Origin: Zygnema cylindricum
Lineage: Eukaryota > Streptophyta > Zygnematophyceae > Zygnematales > Zygnemataceae
Assembly (NCBI GenBank): GCA_037447655.1
Contig: JBBHKE010000402.1
Location: 155,126-219,125 of the forward strand
Reading direction: 5' to 3'
DNA length: 64,000 nt
The notes under the pieces were generated by a model. The model saw only the letters and a list, made by a program, of their open reading frames with translations, did no database searches and was not told the DNA's origin. The first letter of the stretch is position 1; every line of letters begins with the position of its first letter. A program made the translations under genes and the position numbers. This document shows, piece by piece, positions 35,831-45,600 of the stretch.

Positions 35831-37342
35831 TGAAACTCTGAGACCTCCATAAATCCTCAGAGTGAACTCTTCTAGGAAGCCTCTAGGATAACTCTCACCC
35901 CTTTGTGTTTCACTAAGAACAACTGCTACCTTGGCAGGCAAAAACTCTGATTGCCTTCACCCCTGTGAATGCAAGACTCCCGTGAGTCGATAGCAAAAAG
36001 AATCTCTGAATTTGCTCCCCTGAACAATAAATTATGGAGGGTCAATGTTGACCTTTTGTACAGAAGCTCTCTGGGAGATAGGGTCTTATCTCCTAATTTT
36101 TCTAAGTCTTATATCTCTCACAGACTCGATCTACTGATGTACGGAGCCAATCATATTCCACTTCCGTACACAAAAGTACTACTGGCGGTGTACTTTTTGT
36201 ACGAACATTGTACGACATGGTCTAAATGTCGACACGTGGTATATCCAGATTTGCTCCCTTAATCCTCGGAGATGCCGCGATCCAATGTTATTCCGCCACG
36301 TGTCATCCGATGTGGTGATGACCACAAACAGCCAAAATCCTCTTCCGCGATCTCGACGTTCATTCTGACCGTCCGATTAAATTCACATTTAATCGTAGCC
36401 GTAATAAATACCTGCTCGGTATTCGTTTCGCTAAAGAAACAAATGCGCGGTATTCGTTTCTTTATTCGTACCACAATCCGTACTTTTACATTACTGAATC
36501 TATGTATCCCGTAAATATTTTCAGTTAAATGAATTATCCTACTTGGTAATGTATAAAAAAATATCAAAACTAATAGTACATAACACTAGGTCTAGACATA
36601 ACTGATAAGGCTATCGGCTACCAGCTGCTTACCGTCCGGCAAGTACCGGGATCAAATCCTGGGGGCAACACATATCCTTTTAGTAAATGAACCTCTAACA
36701 GTAAATAGTCTAATATATATATTTCCCGTAAACCTCTGGATATCCTAGGTAGCCATTGCTCTAGCTTCCTTTCCAATTTCTCAGTGACTGCGACAAGTTT
36801 GAGAAGTTGGAGAGGGAAGTTAGAGGTAGACTGCCTCGGCTTTTTTCTATATTTCTATTTAGACCTAGAAAATACTTTAAACGGACCATTAATTTCTACA
36901 GTCGTGAGTAGGTAGACCAAGACTTAGGGGTTTTTTTGTACCTCTCTAAGAGAGCTTGTAACTATAAAGGTCATCTTTGACCAGCCATAACTTAATGCTC
37001 GGGTGAGAAAATTTAGTGACTCCTTTTGTTGTGGACTCAAGGGTGTCCAGGCTTCACAGGGGTGTAGTTGGTTAGAGTCTTTGCGTTCGAGGGTGGCACT
37101 TATTCAGTGGGAAAGTCAAAGTGGGGAATATTGTCCAAAACACATATTCAAGCTTTGCATTCTGTGGTGGAACTGAGCATACAGAAGGTCTTCTCTTCAC
37201 AGGGGTGTAGGTGTATTGGGGTTCTCATTGTGAAACGATCATTCATTTGGGTTTATATCAACTTGGAGTCGGCATCACCTAGATTAGCTTTTTTTGGATC
37301 TTCGAATTCTGTTGACAGTGGAGCCTATAGAATTTCAGATCT

Positions 37343-38066
37343 CAATAGTGTTCTATGCACGAGTATCATTCAAACCACAGTGTTCCACTTCCAAGAACTA
37401 TCATCCATTTCTTACACTCGGTTCATTGTGTTTTCGTACTCCTCAAGCAGCTTTATGATGAGAGCGTTAACTTTCATCTTCATTGTGCTTGTCCATCTGG
37501 CACTCTCCATCTCCATATACAGGTAAGAGAGATCATTACAGTAATCTAACATTTTCTCACCTTTGTAAGTATAACTCCCCAACCTTTGCTCAGCCAGCTG
37601 TAGCTCTTGAATGGTACCAGCTCTATAGATCTCCTCTTAAGTCATCCATAACTCCTCCGCCTTGAAGATGTGAAGATGATTGGTCGCCAACGCTTGAGTG
37701 AGGTGCCTCAGAATGAAATGCCTGACATTCATGTTGGTGTACTCCCACATTTGAATATCATTTTCCTTGGTCTTCACGACCACCGCTCCGGGTGTCGTGG
37801 CAATAAGAGTAAGAGGAATCTCCTTTCCTTTCCCCTTTTCGGACACACTGATGTCCCCATCGTCTGTCTCCTTTGTTGGAGCAGATGCTGGTGCAGAAAA
37901 CCTCACTCCACCAAACCCTGGTGGAGTTCCCTGAGATGGACATTTCACTTGTCCAATGAGGATACTCCAGTATCGTTTTTCACACAATGCCCTTGTCATC
38001 ATGGCTTCCCAGTAAATGAACCCAGATCTGTTGAAGATAGGCATCTTAGAGGGTGAGCCCATAACC
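37343..38066 (-). pseudogene. Copia C gag, N-terminal part
   Basis: Frame 37637-38086 reads MGDTELQVMGSPSKMPIFNR, then FIYWEAMMTRALCEKRYW, TPPGFGGVRFSA and LTQALATNHLHIF, colinear with B gag. It opens with an ATG at 38084-38086 inside the LTR and runs through the PBS in frame; the ATG equivalent to the B start is at 38060-38062. After a stop near 37637 the capsid region continues in pieces to the F insertion at 37342. The zinc-knuckle part lies beyond F at 29427-29591. Confidence 0.87.
38052..38066 (-). promoter_or_regulatory. Primer-binding site of copia C
   Basis: Element-strand GGTTATGGGCTCACC, one change from the B/G site, abutting the 5' LTR end at 38067. Confidence 0.75.
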
Positions 38067-38520
38067 TGCAATTCTGTGTCCCCCATTGGATCACAGAATT
38101 CAGGAAGCCTCTAGATAGCTTTTGGCTAGCCCTCTCTCAATTAAGATCACTGCTACCCCAGTAGGCAACTAGACAATCTGACTGCACCCGTGTGCAGTCT
38201 GGAATCCCTAGAGTCCACGGCAAAAAGAATCTCTGAAACACAGACCGGTAAGAGCTGACAGCTACGCTTGGCTCTACCGGTCGGAGGTTCGAGCCATGTC
38301 GGACTCAACCTTTTTGTTCAGAGTGATTAAGGTCACTCTTTAGTCCTGCCTATGGAGCTGAGGCAGCCATGGCTCCCCCACCCTCTCTCTCTTTCAGTGA
38401 CGACAACAAGTATGGGGGCTAGAGAGAGAAGGTGGAGGCAAGCTGCCTGTGCTTTTCTTTTAGCTATTTTAACTAATTAACACCTAGAAAATACCTCCCC
38501 TAAATCTAGTGATTTCAACA
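38067..38520 (-). repeat. Copia C 5' LTR with a large internal deletion
   Basis: 454 bp against about 980 bp in the 3' LTR; both ends match, the middle (including the likely promoter) is gone. Hairpin (38377-38436) and plus-strand tRNA-like block (38245-38295) are retained. Confidence 0.85.
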
Positions 38521-39044
38521 ACTGACCAATCAAACGCTACGTTTCACCACCTAACATTTATGTGCAAAAGTGCGCGCCAAACGAAACGTGTTTTCGTACG
38601 AACGTGCGTCGCAAATTTCGCACGCGAAACTACCTACGAAATTCCATTAAGTGAAAGTGACGTTTCGTAGTAAAAATTGTACGAAACCAACCATCGTGCG
38701 CATTAAACGACTAAATGTTTCATTAGTACTTTTTGAAACGTTCACGCAAAATTTCGGTACTAGTAAGACCCTTAACCCGTTTCAATAATACACACTTGTT
38801 AGTTTGACCCCACGCTATCACCTAAATCCACCCATCGCTATATCTTTTGAATTTAACTCCAAATCGCCCGATTCTTTCGTGGACGTCTATCAAATTCATA
38901 ACTTTATATTCCGTACCTATAAATACCCATTTACAACCAAGTTCGATCCAGTATTACTGTTATAATATATCATGTCCGAAATTTTTCGATTTCCGTCGGT
39001 TGTCGTCCTGACATGTAAATTCATTATCCAACATGTCGTCGTTC

Positions 39045-40320
39045 AAGTTTTTGTGTAAATGGCAGCATTGTGTATCAATAAAAAACTTATCGCGATAACA
39101 CCTATACCGATAGTTATCATTTATTGAACACTCAGAGGTTCCGATATATCCGTCTGAGACCAACAAATTCCATATCGGCGATAACTTAAACAAAATATAG
39201 TATGCATACAATAGTACTTTATGTAGAAATTAATGGTCCATTTAAAGTATTTTCTAGGTCTAAATAGAAATATTGAAAGAAGCCGAGGCAGTCAACCTCT
39301 AACATCTCTCTCCAACTCTCAAACTTGTCGCAGTCACTGAGAAATTGGAGAGGGAGCTAGAGCCATGGCTACCTAGGTTATCCAGAGGTTTACGGGAAAT
39401 ATATATTAGTTAGGGTTTTATTCACTAAAAGGTATGTGCCGGCCACAGGATTTGATCCTGGTACCTACCGGACGCAAATAGCCGATAACCGGTAGCCTTA
39501 GCAGTTAAGTCTTTAACTAGTGTTACGTGGTATATGGTTTGATATTAACTTAAACATTATCAGGTAGGATAATTCATTTAACTATAACTGTTTACGGGAT
39601 ACATAGATCAAGTAATGTCAAAGTACGGATTACGGTACGAATAAGAAACCAATACCGCGCATTTATTTCTTTAATGAAACGAATACCGCGCATGTATTTA
39701 TTACGGCTACGATTAAATGTGAATTTAATCGGACGGCCGGAATGAACGTCGAGATCGCGGAAGAGGATTTCACCGGTTTTTGGTCATCACCACATCGGAT
39801 GACACGTGGCGAAATGACATTGGATCGCGGCATCTCCGAGGATTAACGGAGCGAATCCGGATATACCACGTGTCGACATTTAGGCCATGTCGTACAATGT
39901 CCGTACAAAAAGTACACCGCTAGTTGTACTTTTGTGTACAGAAGTGGAATATGATTGGCTCCGTACATCAGTAGATAGAGTCTGTGAGAGAGATAAGACT
40001 TAGAAAAATTAGGAGATAGGACCCTCTCTCCCAGAGAGCTTCTGTACAAAAGGTCAACTTTGACCCTCCATAACTTACTGCTCAGGGGAGCAAATTCATA
40101 GATTTTTTTTGCTATCCACTCAAGGGAGTCTTGCCTTTACAGGGGTGAAGGTGGTCATAGTTTTTGTCTGCCACGATGGCATTTGTTTTTGCTGAAACAC
40201 AAAGGGTATCAGGGTTATCCTAGAGGCTTCTTGGAAGTTGTCCACTCTGAGGACTTATGGAGGTCTCAGAGTTTCACTTTATAACATATTGTATTATGTT
40301 ATTGACTTTGTATAATAAAG
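39045..40320. repeat. CGATA-rich dispersed repeat, copy 1, split by solo LTR H
   Basis: 39045-39221 plus 40277-40320 match, inverted, 48485-48680. Rich in TATCG/CGATA with short internal palindromes (CCGATAGTTATC). The outer end reads TTGTGTATC; a hAT-like terminal repeat is possible but not shown. No coding capacity. Confidence 0.6.
39222..40276 (+). mobile_element. Solo LTR H (G family)
   Basis: 1055 bp, TGTAGAAATTAATGG ... GAGTTTCA, with exact duplication CTTTA (39217-39221, 40277-40281). Same family as the LTRs of G, opposite strand. The matching repeat at 48485-48680 is uninterrupted at 48523-48527, giving the empty site. Hairpin at 39303-39358, antisense tRNA-like block at 39435-39515. 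Confidence 0.93.
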
Positions 40321-41235
40321 TACCTTCCATTGTACCCCAATCTTTTTCGTACAATTATATACAGTGTCCGTATATGTCCGTACATTCTAGGGTTATATAA
40401 ATCATTCTTAGGGTTTTAGAGTACATTTTCTTAAATTCAGTATATTTGGTATAACTGCCGCACACTTTTCATACATGTAAGTACAGTGGCTGTATCATAT
40501 TTAAAATCAAATGCGTCTCGTCCATGTTCTCCACAAAATCCTCATTAAAAAGACCTATTATCCACCATAAAAATAGAGAAACACAAAAGAAAACAAAACA
40601 GAAAGTAACTACAATGAAAAGGGAAACAAATTACAAAACTTTATATGACAAGAAGCAAGAAATAGGATGGAAATATGAAGCTTACCTGATTGGAATCCCC
40701 TTTTTAGTACGCCCATATGATATGCCACGGATCTTTCAATGTATTCCTCCTTCTCCGGACTTAGCTGTAGTTTCCTCTTTTGAGCTCGGGCGACGATGCT
40801 ATGCTTTTCAAAAAAGCATTGAATCCAACAGCGACTGATTTTTGGCTCAATCTTTTCGCCATCCTCTTCGGTAAATTTTGGCGCACCCTCCATCTTCATA
40901 TTGGCGATGATGTAATTTGCCATTTTTCCCACAATGACATTCGACATTTTCAATTCCGCCTTTTGGAATCGGAAGAATTCGTCCACTAGTTCCTCGTGAC
41001 CCTTGACAACCCATGGTAACTCTTTCCTTCCCCTTCCCGCTAATGCCTTCTTTACCGCCACACTTCTCTTTCCAAATCCCGCGGAAGATAAGGTGAGAGT
41101 AGTCTCCCTTATCCCTTTGAGTAGCGCCACCCTTTCTACCCACCACCGCCTCGCCTTCTGGTACCTTGTGATTGGAATAACGAAAGAAAAAAAAATTAGT
41201 GATTGAATTATTATGAAGATGAATAACTGAATTAG

Positions 41236-41345
41236 GCTTGTCGTCGCTGAATTAACGACGACAGATTGTCGCCTAATTCACTGACGACAGATGCTCGTCG
41301 CTGAATTAGGCGACGACAATCTGTCGTCGCTAATTCAGCAACGAC
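41236..41345. repeat. Inverted and direct repeats of a GTCGTCGC/TGAATTAGG motif
   Basis: Block with several copies of GTCGTCGCTGAATTA and its complement, able to fold back on itself (41247-41280 against 41297-41335). The same GTCGTCGCC core recurs at 44930-45220, at the other side of the 4.3 kb interval. Confidence 0.6.
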
Positions 41346-41819
41346 CAGCTATCGTGGCTCAATGGCGTAATACATGACTCGCCTAAGAATCATGGTTCAG
41401 CGACAACTGAAATTCGTCGCTGCTTACAGATGAACCTCTGTCGTCGCTATATTGAACAGGCCCGACTAATTAAAAAAAAAACTTTGTGAGTGTGTGGGTT
41501 AGAGCGACAAGACAAGAATAGAAGGAAAGAATAAATAATTTGCAAATAACATACATACCGATTACTGCAAATTTTTTTTGAGAGATTTCCCGAGTGAGCA
41601 TCGCCATTTAATCTTAATGGGCGGCCTATTGCTCAGTGAGTGCCAAGATTATTCGTCGCCATTCCTTTTGTGTCGGTGGTGGAGGTGGGGTCATCAGACG
41701 CCGAACCCGTGGGATTTCACGAAAACGGGGTCGCCTCACACGAACATTTTGGAACTTATGTAGAACCAAGGTCAGAGCCGCACTCAAAGCTATTACCTTG
41801 CGAGTTCTTCGACAATACT

Positions 41820-42403
41820 TTAGGACGACGTATAGAGAGGGTCCCACGGATGGTAAAGCCGCAATAGGTGGGGAACATTCGCGGGATAACCGCTATCGTC
41901 GTGAACAATCCATGAATGTCGTGGATCCGCCGAATCAAATTGTCGTATGTGGGCAAACGGTGAGCCTCGATCGTCACCATCAACGAAGAGCCACGTCAGA
42001 TGAGCAGGAACATCCGAGAGGGTGTCTAGAATTTCTGGACGGGGATTTTCCCTCGGGTTTAGGGAGCAAGGTTCACCATACCTCCAGTGTTCAGGCCATT
42101 CAGCCATCGGAATGTAGTGCTCGGCCCGAGGCACAAAACTATCCATGTCCTCCTCTCTTGTGGGAGGAGGAAAAAACCAATCCGAATCCTCAACTCGGTA
42201 GGGAGCTTGAGGACCCGGATTTCCCAACACAACGCTTCTCTCCTTATACGGTGATGAAGGCGCCTCACACACGTCGTCATCATCCGCGTATTCATCCTCT
42301 TCTTGTCGTCTCTCGCTATCCAGACTTTGCTCGTCCTCGGTGGCAAGCTCATCCACATCCTTCCATACCCGAATATCTGTGGGATGTTCTACCTCGGGGG
42401 CTA
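41820..42403 (-). CDS. Unrecognised acidic reading frame, possible exon
   Basis: Open from an AG at about 42403 (PEVEHPTDIRVWKDVDELA) to a stop at 41820; no ATG at its start, so if real it is an internal or last exon. Composition is acidic and tryptophan/proline-rich (EDSDWFFPPPTREEDMDSF, PRHSWIVHDDSGYP). I recognise no family. It lies inside the large interval of the transposase-like gene and on the same strand, so it may belong to an inserted transposon. A plus-strand frame of 257 codons overlaps it but looks like its shadow. Confidence 0.3.
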
Positions 42404-42404
42404 T

Positions 42405-43569
42405 TGTGATTTGAAAACTTTAGTACCCAGTAAATGGGTCAGTGAGAGAGGGATTAGTACTTAGAATATTTTTTAGTGTAAACACTTCAGTACTGACCAC
42501 TAATAGTGTAACAGTAGTATAAGGATAAAAGAGTGTACCGTACTTCTACAGGGACACGCGTCGGCATATAAGGTTTTTGCAGGTATTTTGGAATGGCGTC
42601 GACACTCACATACACGTGTTGCATATCGAACGAGCAAATTCGCAGAATCAGACGGACGAAGTTTTCCGGAAAATGTACTGTACGAAATCAGTATCGAACG
42701 TTGATTCGAATCGTGTCGACGGACGCGATTCGTACGAGACCACAAGCGACGAAACATGCCGTACGCACTCAGGTGTTTCGTACCGCACAGCAACAGTCGG
42801 CTGGACGTATATGAACTATGCTACAATACACCACAAAGAATGAACGGCGGATACGAATCGAGTCGACGGACTCGATTCGAAATGTGACCACATTGGGATA
42901 GTGATTTGGACGCGTGTCGTCCACGGGGAAGATTTACTTTACATCTAACGGCGATCCGCGAATTCGGAGCTGACTTGTACGGACGCTTGGACGGATTAGC
43001 AAATTGCTAACTAAGCAAGTGACACAATTTATGTACGGCTCCTATTTGTAAATATCTGAAACAACGTTAATTTGTATGTAGTGAATTACTTTTTAGTGTT
43101 GCAATTGTGAAATTAGATAAAAGTCATAATTAGGGTTTGGACGTACCTCCGGTACAGTAGATGTACCGTTGACGTACATTGTCATTATTTGAGTACAGTA
43201 ATAAATTACACGTGTAGCTATTTTATTAGTTTAGGGCTCAATAGATAACTTTGTGAGTATAAACTTGTAGGACTTAGTTTATTCTACAAGGAGCTGAATT
43301 TATCAAAGTAATGGCAGACTGTTTTTCTGCATCTTTGACCTGTCAGTGTGATAACTGTGATTGATATCTGGATATGAAACTTTGTGTGTATGTTCTATGA
43401 TATTTGTGTGTATGTTCTATGATATAGAAACTATATGGTTGTGTAGTTTTATTCTGTTCTGATGTTTCTGTAGAATTCTGTGAGAGACTTAATTGGTTAG
43501 TTTGATAAGGTGTCAACTGTTTTTAGGAAACTCTGGAGCTCATAACTTGTGGATCCCTTAGTGGATTTG
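42405..43569 (+). mobile_element. Candidate LTR insertion related to element L
   Basis: First 450-500 bp resemble the LTR of L read from 18258 leftwards (shared blocks include GACACGCGTCGGC, GACCACAAGCGACGAA and CACTCAGGTGTTTCGTAC). Both flanks read GCTAT (42400-42404, 43570-43574), a possible 5-bp duplication. The right end reads ATTTG rather than CA, so the boundary is uncertain. Confidence 0.45.
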
Positions 43570-43570
43570 G

Positions 43571-44754
43571 CTATAGCTTTGAGAGGTCACGGTGTTTAGG
43601 ATATACTGCATACTGTTGCAGTTTCAGCTGCTTTTGGTTATTGTGGAGTAATGTGTGTTGTCTGAAACACAGCTGTTTTGAGGTAGTCTGTGAGTGTCTT
43701 CCGTGAGTAATCCATGGCTGAAATAGGCTATGGACAACAGGGGCTAGATTCTCAACCGGCGGTTCCTCCCCCTTCAAAATGCTATCATTGCTAGAAGAAG
43801 TCGAGGGGACGTAATCTTCGTCACTCCGATGACTAACTTTCCATTTTCCAAGCTTTATTTCCCTCCTCCTCTCTATCTTTTTCTGTGCCTCACTCCCTCC
43901 CCCCTCCTCCCTCTCATAAAAAACCCCATTTTTCCCTTTTTTATCTTCCTCCGCTCCACTCCCCCCCCCCGCCTCACTTCCCTCCCCTTCCTCAACCATC
44001 GCCCCTTTTCCCCTTCCTTCCTCATCTAACGCCGCCTCCCCTCCCGCCTCACCTTCCTCCTCTTTCCCCCTCTCATCAAAAACCCTAATTTTATTTTATC
44101 CTTGTACTCCTCCTCTTTACTCCTCCCCTCGCCTCACTTCCCTCCCCTTCCTCAACCATCGCCCCTTTTCCCCTTCCTTCAACACCTATAGTCGCGTCCC
44201 CTCTCGTCTCACCTTCTTCCTCCTCCCCCCTCTCATCAAAAACCCTAATTATTCTTTTTAGCCTCGGACAACTCCTCTCTACTCCTCCCCCCGCTTTACG
44301 ACCCTCCCCATCCTCAACTTTCGCCGCCTTTTCCCTTCCTACCTCAGAAAATACCGCCTCCCCCCACCCCTCCGCACTCAATGTGTTATCCCCCCCCTCC
44401 TTACCTCGCCTTTTTCTCCTCCTCCCTCTCATCGAAAACCTTACATTTGCTTTTTACCCTCCTTTTCCTCTTCTTTACTGCTTCCCTCGCCTCTCTTTCC
44501 TTCTCCCTTTCCTCAACCGTCTCCTTTTTTCCCTTTCCCCCCTCATCATTTACCTCCTCCACCCTACTCACCTCAGCAGATGCCTCCTTTTCGTTCCCTT
44601 CCCTTTCTCCTCCTTCCCATCCAATGGCTAACGGGATTGTTGCCTCCCGTTGCCTTGCTAACTCTTCCGCGGTCGCCATAATAAGGGGAGGATAGCGACG
44701 ACGATGAGCCACCACAGTACGTGGTCGCCTAATTTGCTTAATGTCGCCCTTCAT
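43571..44754 (-). CDS. Charged, repeat-built reading frame (frameshifted)
   Basis: ATG at 44754 opens MKGDIKQIRRPRTVVAHRRR and MATAEELARQREATIPLAI, then a Glu/Arg/Gly-rich region in three successive frames (44754-44401, 44432-44091, 43999-43571). The charged part consists of about four degenerate units of 150-200 bp, each with a VFDERE-like motif (near 44427, 44231, 44081, 43912) and, in two units, MVEEGEGSEA. The last part has SDEDYVPSTSSSNDS. No known domain. It could be part of the transposon inserted in the transposase-like gene, or a low-complexity pseudogene. Confidence 0.35.
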
Positions 44755-44929
44755 AGCGTAGCTTCAAATTAGCGTGTAAAAATGAAGTGAAGAAGACGCA
44801 ACTATGAAGAGTGGAGGGTGCACTAAACAGTACAGACATAAAACCCTACTTTTATTACGTAAAAAATTACGATTCCGTGCGCGAGATACTTACATTACGA
44901 ATGGCCATGCACGAAATTACTTTGTCGCC

Positions 44930-45220
44930 TATCCGATGCGTTTGAAAATTCCAACGGTGGGGCGACGATAAAAAACAATGAATCCCATGTTTCACTGACC
45001 ACGCATGTTCAATATTGGACGTCGTCGCTTATGCAACATTTTGTTATCGTTAAGTTTTATTGTCACATACACGATTAACCGGATGACATTTTCATTGGAA
45101 ATTTCCAACGTTAAGGCGACGACGCATAATCGTCGCTTTTCAATTACTCTAACATTTGCTGAAACTCGGATGTAGTACCATTAAATTCACACATTCAGGC
45201 GACGACACTATGTCATTGCC
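44930..45220. repeat. Cluster of GTCGTCGCC-type motifs
   Basis: Four or five copies of GTCGTCGC(C/T) or its complement with spacing of roughly 60-120 bp, followed by similar CCTTAACGTTGG / CCCACCGTTGG text. Resembles subterminal repeats of class II transposons. No terminal inverted repeat was found. Confidence 0.45.
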
Positions 45221-45600
45221 GGTACATACGCTTCAACACACAACAAAGAGCTATTGGACAACGTTGTATAGCAAGCCATCATAAATACATGAGGTGGTTA
45301 GGGGAAACAATATCGCATGGACAAACATGCAATATGAGGGGGATATAATCAATTTATAAATTATTGAATATGTAAAATTTAATTACAAACAATGGGAAAC
45401 AACAACACACAAATTAAGCAACCGAGGGTTGCTACATAAAGGTAAGGACAATGGATAAAACTCTTACTTGTACGATACACCCCCGAAAAATGTTGCGGAA
45501 ACTTCTTGACAGTCTTCGAGATGAGCAGATCCTTTCCTTTCACGTGACAATCGGCGATCATCCAATTGATTACCCGAAGTCGAGTAACTTTCGTTGACAC

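Larger units (their letters stand above)
30401..36900 (-). mobile_element. Ty1/copia element G, complete with target duplication
   Basis: 6500 bp: 3' LTR 30401-31466 (1066 bp), polypurine tract (reverse of 31467-31485), pol and gag 31490-35826, PBS 35816-35830, 5' LTR 35831-36900 (1070 bp). LTRs start TGTAGAAATTAATGG and end GTTTCA on the element strand. Exact duplication GTCGT at 30396-30400 and 36901-36905. The two LTRs look very similar, so this is probably the youngest insertion of the stack, yet its reading frames carry stops. Confidence 0.95.
29597..37337 (+). mobile_element. Solo LTR F in copia C gag, split by copia G
   Basis: LTR pieces 29597-30400 and 36906-37337 (1236 bp together), TGTTGAAATTTATG ... 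AATTTCA, with exact duplication GATCT (29592-29596, 37338-37342). On the minus strand the flanks rejoin gag of C at EIR/GGKSVQ. Copia G broke it at 30400. Carries a 12-bp perfect hairpin stem, CTCTCTCTGGTC (29679-29690) with GACCAGAGAGAG (29715-29726), and the antisense tRNA-like block (29788-29858). Confidence 0.9.
19783..38520 (-). mobile_element. Ty1/copia element C, complete outline, split by D and F
   Basis: 3' LTR 19783-20762; polypurine tract (reverse of 20763-20782); RNase H tail 20783-21038; insertion D 21039-26216; rest of RNase H through gag 26217-29596; insertion F 29597-37337; gag start to 38066; 5' LTR 38067-38520. The 5' LTR is only 454 bp because about 520 bp are deleted internally (junction near 38238-38243) compared with the 3' LTR. 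Inserted in the gypsy 5' LTR. Relative order of events: gypsy, then C, then D and F, then E and G. Confidence 0.9.
4905..38964 (-). mobile_element. Ty3/gypsy (chromovirus-like) LTR retrotransposon, split by nested insertions
   Basis: The element reads leftwards: 5' LTR 38964-19251 (split), PBS 19248-19237, gag and pol 19.2-12.3 kb, purine-rich tract (12304-12321 read in reverse), 3' LTR 12303-4905 (split). With insertions removed it is about 8.9 kb: two LTRs of 971 and 973 bp and 6.9 kb internal (including L). LTR termini are TGTAACAG ... TATTACA on the element strand, with one decayed base at 38963. Flanking 5-bp duplications are gtata (4900-4904) and atata (38965-38969), one mismatch. It is the host of insertions B, L and C and so is older than all of them. 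Many stops: inactive. Confidence 0.9.
19251..38964 (-). repeat. Gypsy 5' LTR, interrupted by copia C
   Basis: Pieces 19251-19782 and 38526-38964, together 971 bp. The break carries copia C with duplication accga (19778-19782) / actga (38521-38525), one mismatch. The 3' LTR is uninterrupted at the equivalent position near 5435 (TTTACCGACCAATC), giving the empty site. Confidence 0.88.
40469..45600 (-). pseudogene. DDE transposase-like gene, three exon pieces, truncated
   Basis: Piece 1 (about 45600-45467): RLRVINWMIADCHVKGKDLL and VKKFPQHFSGVYRT, ending at a GTAAGAG donor; its true start is unclear since a stop precedes it. Piece 2 (41172-40690): after a pyrimidine-rich acceptor, YQKARRWVERVALLKG, GRGRKELPWVV, RCWIQCFFEKHSIVARAQ, IERSVAYHMGVLKRGFQS, ending at GTAAGC. 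Piece 3 (40554-40469): EDFVENMDETHLILNM, with a probable first catalytic Asp, then no further homology. From memory this resembles pogo/CENP-B-type transposases known in oomycetes (helix-turn-helix, then NADETHF). The catalytic core beyond the first Asp is missing. Confidence 0.55.

Noticed and set aside
41636-42409. Plus-strand reading frame of 257 codons
   Set aside because: Lies opposite the minus-strand acidic frame, has no domain and no clear start context; most likely its shadow.
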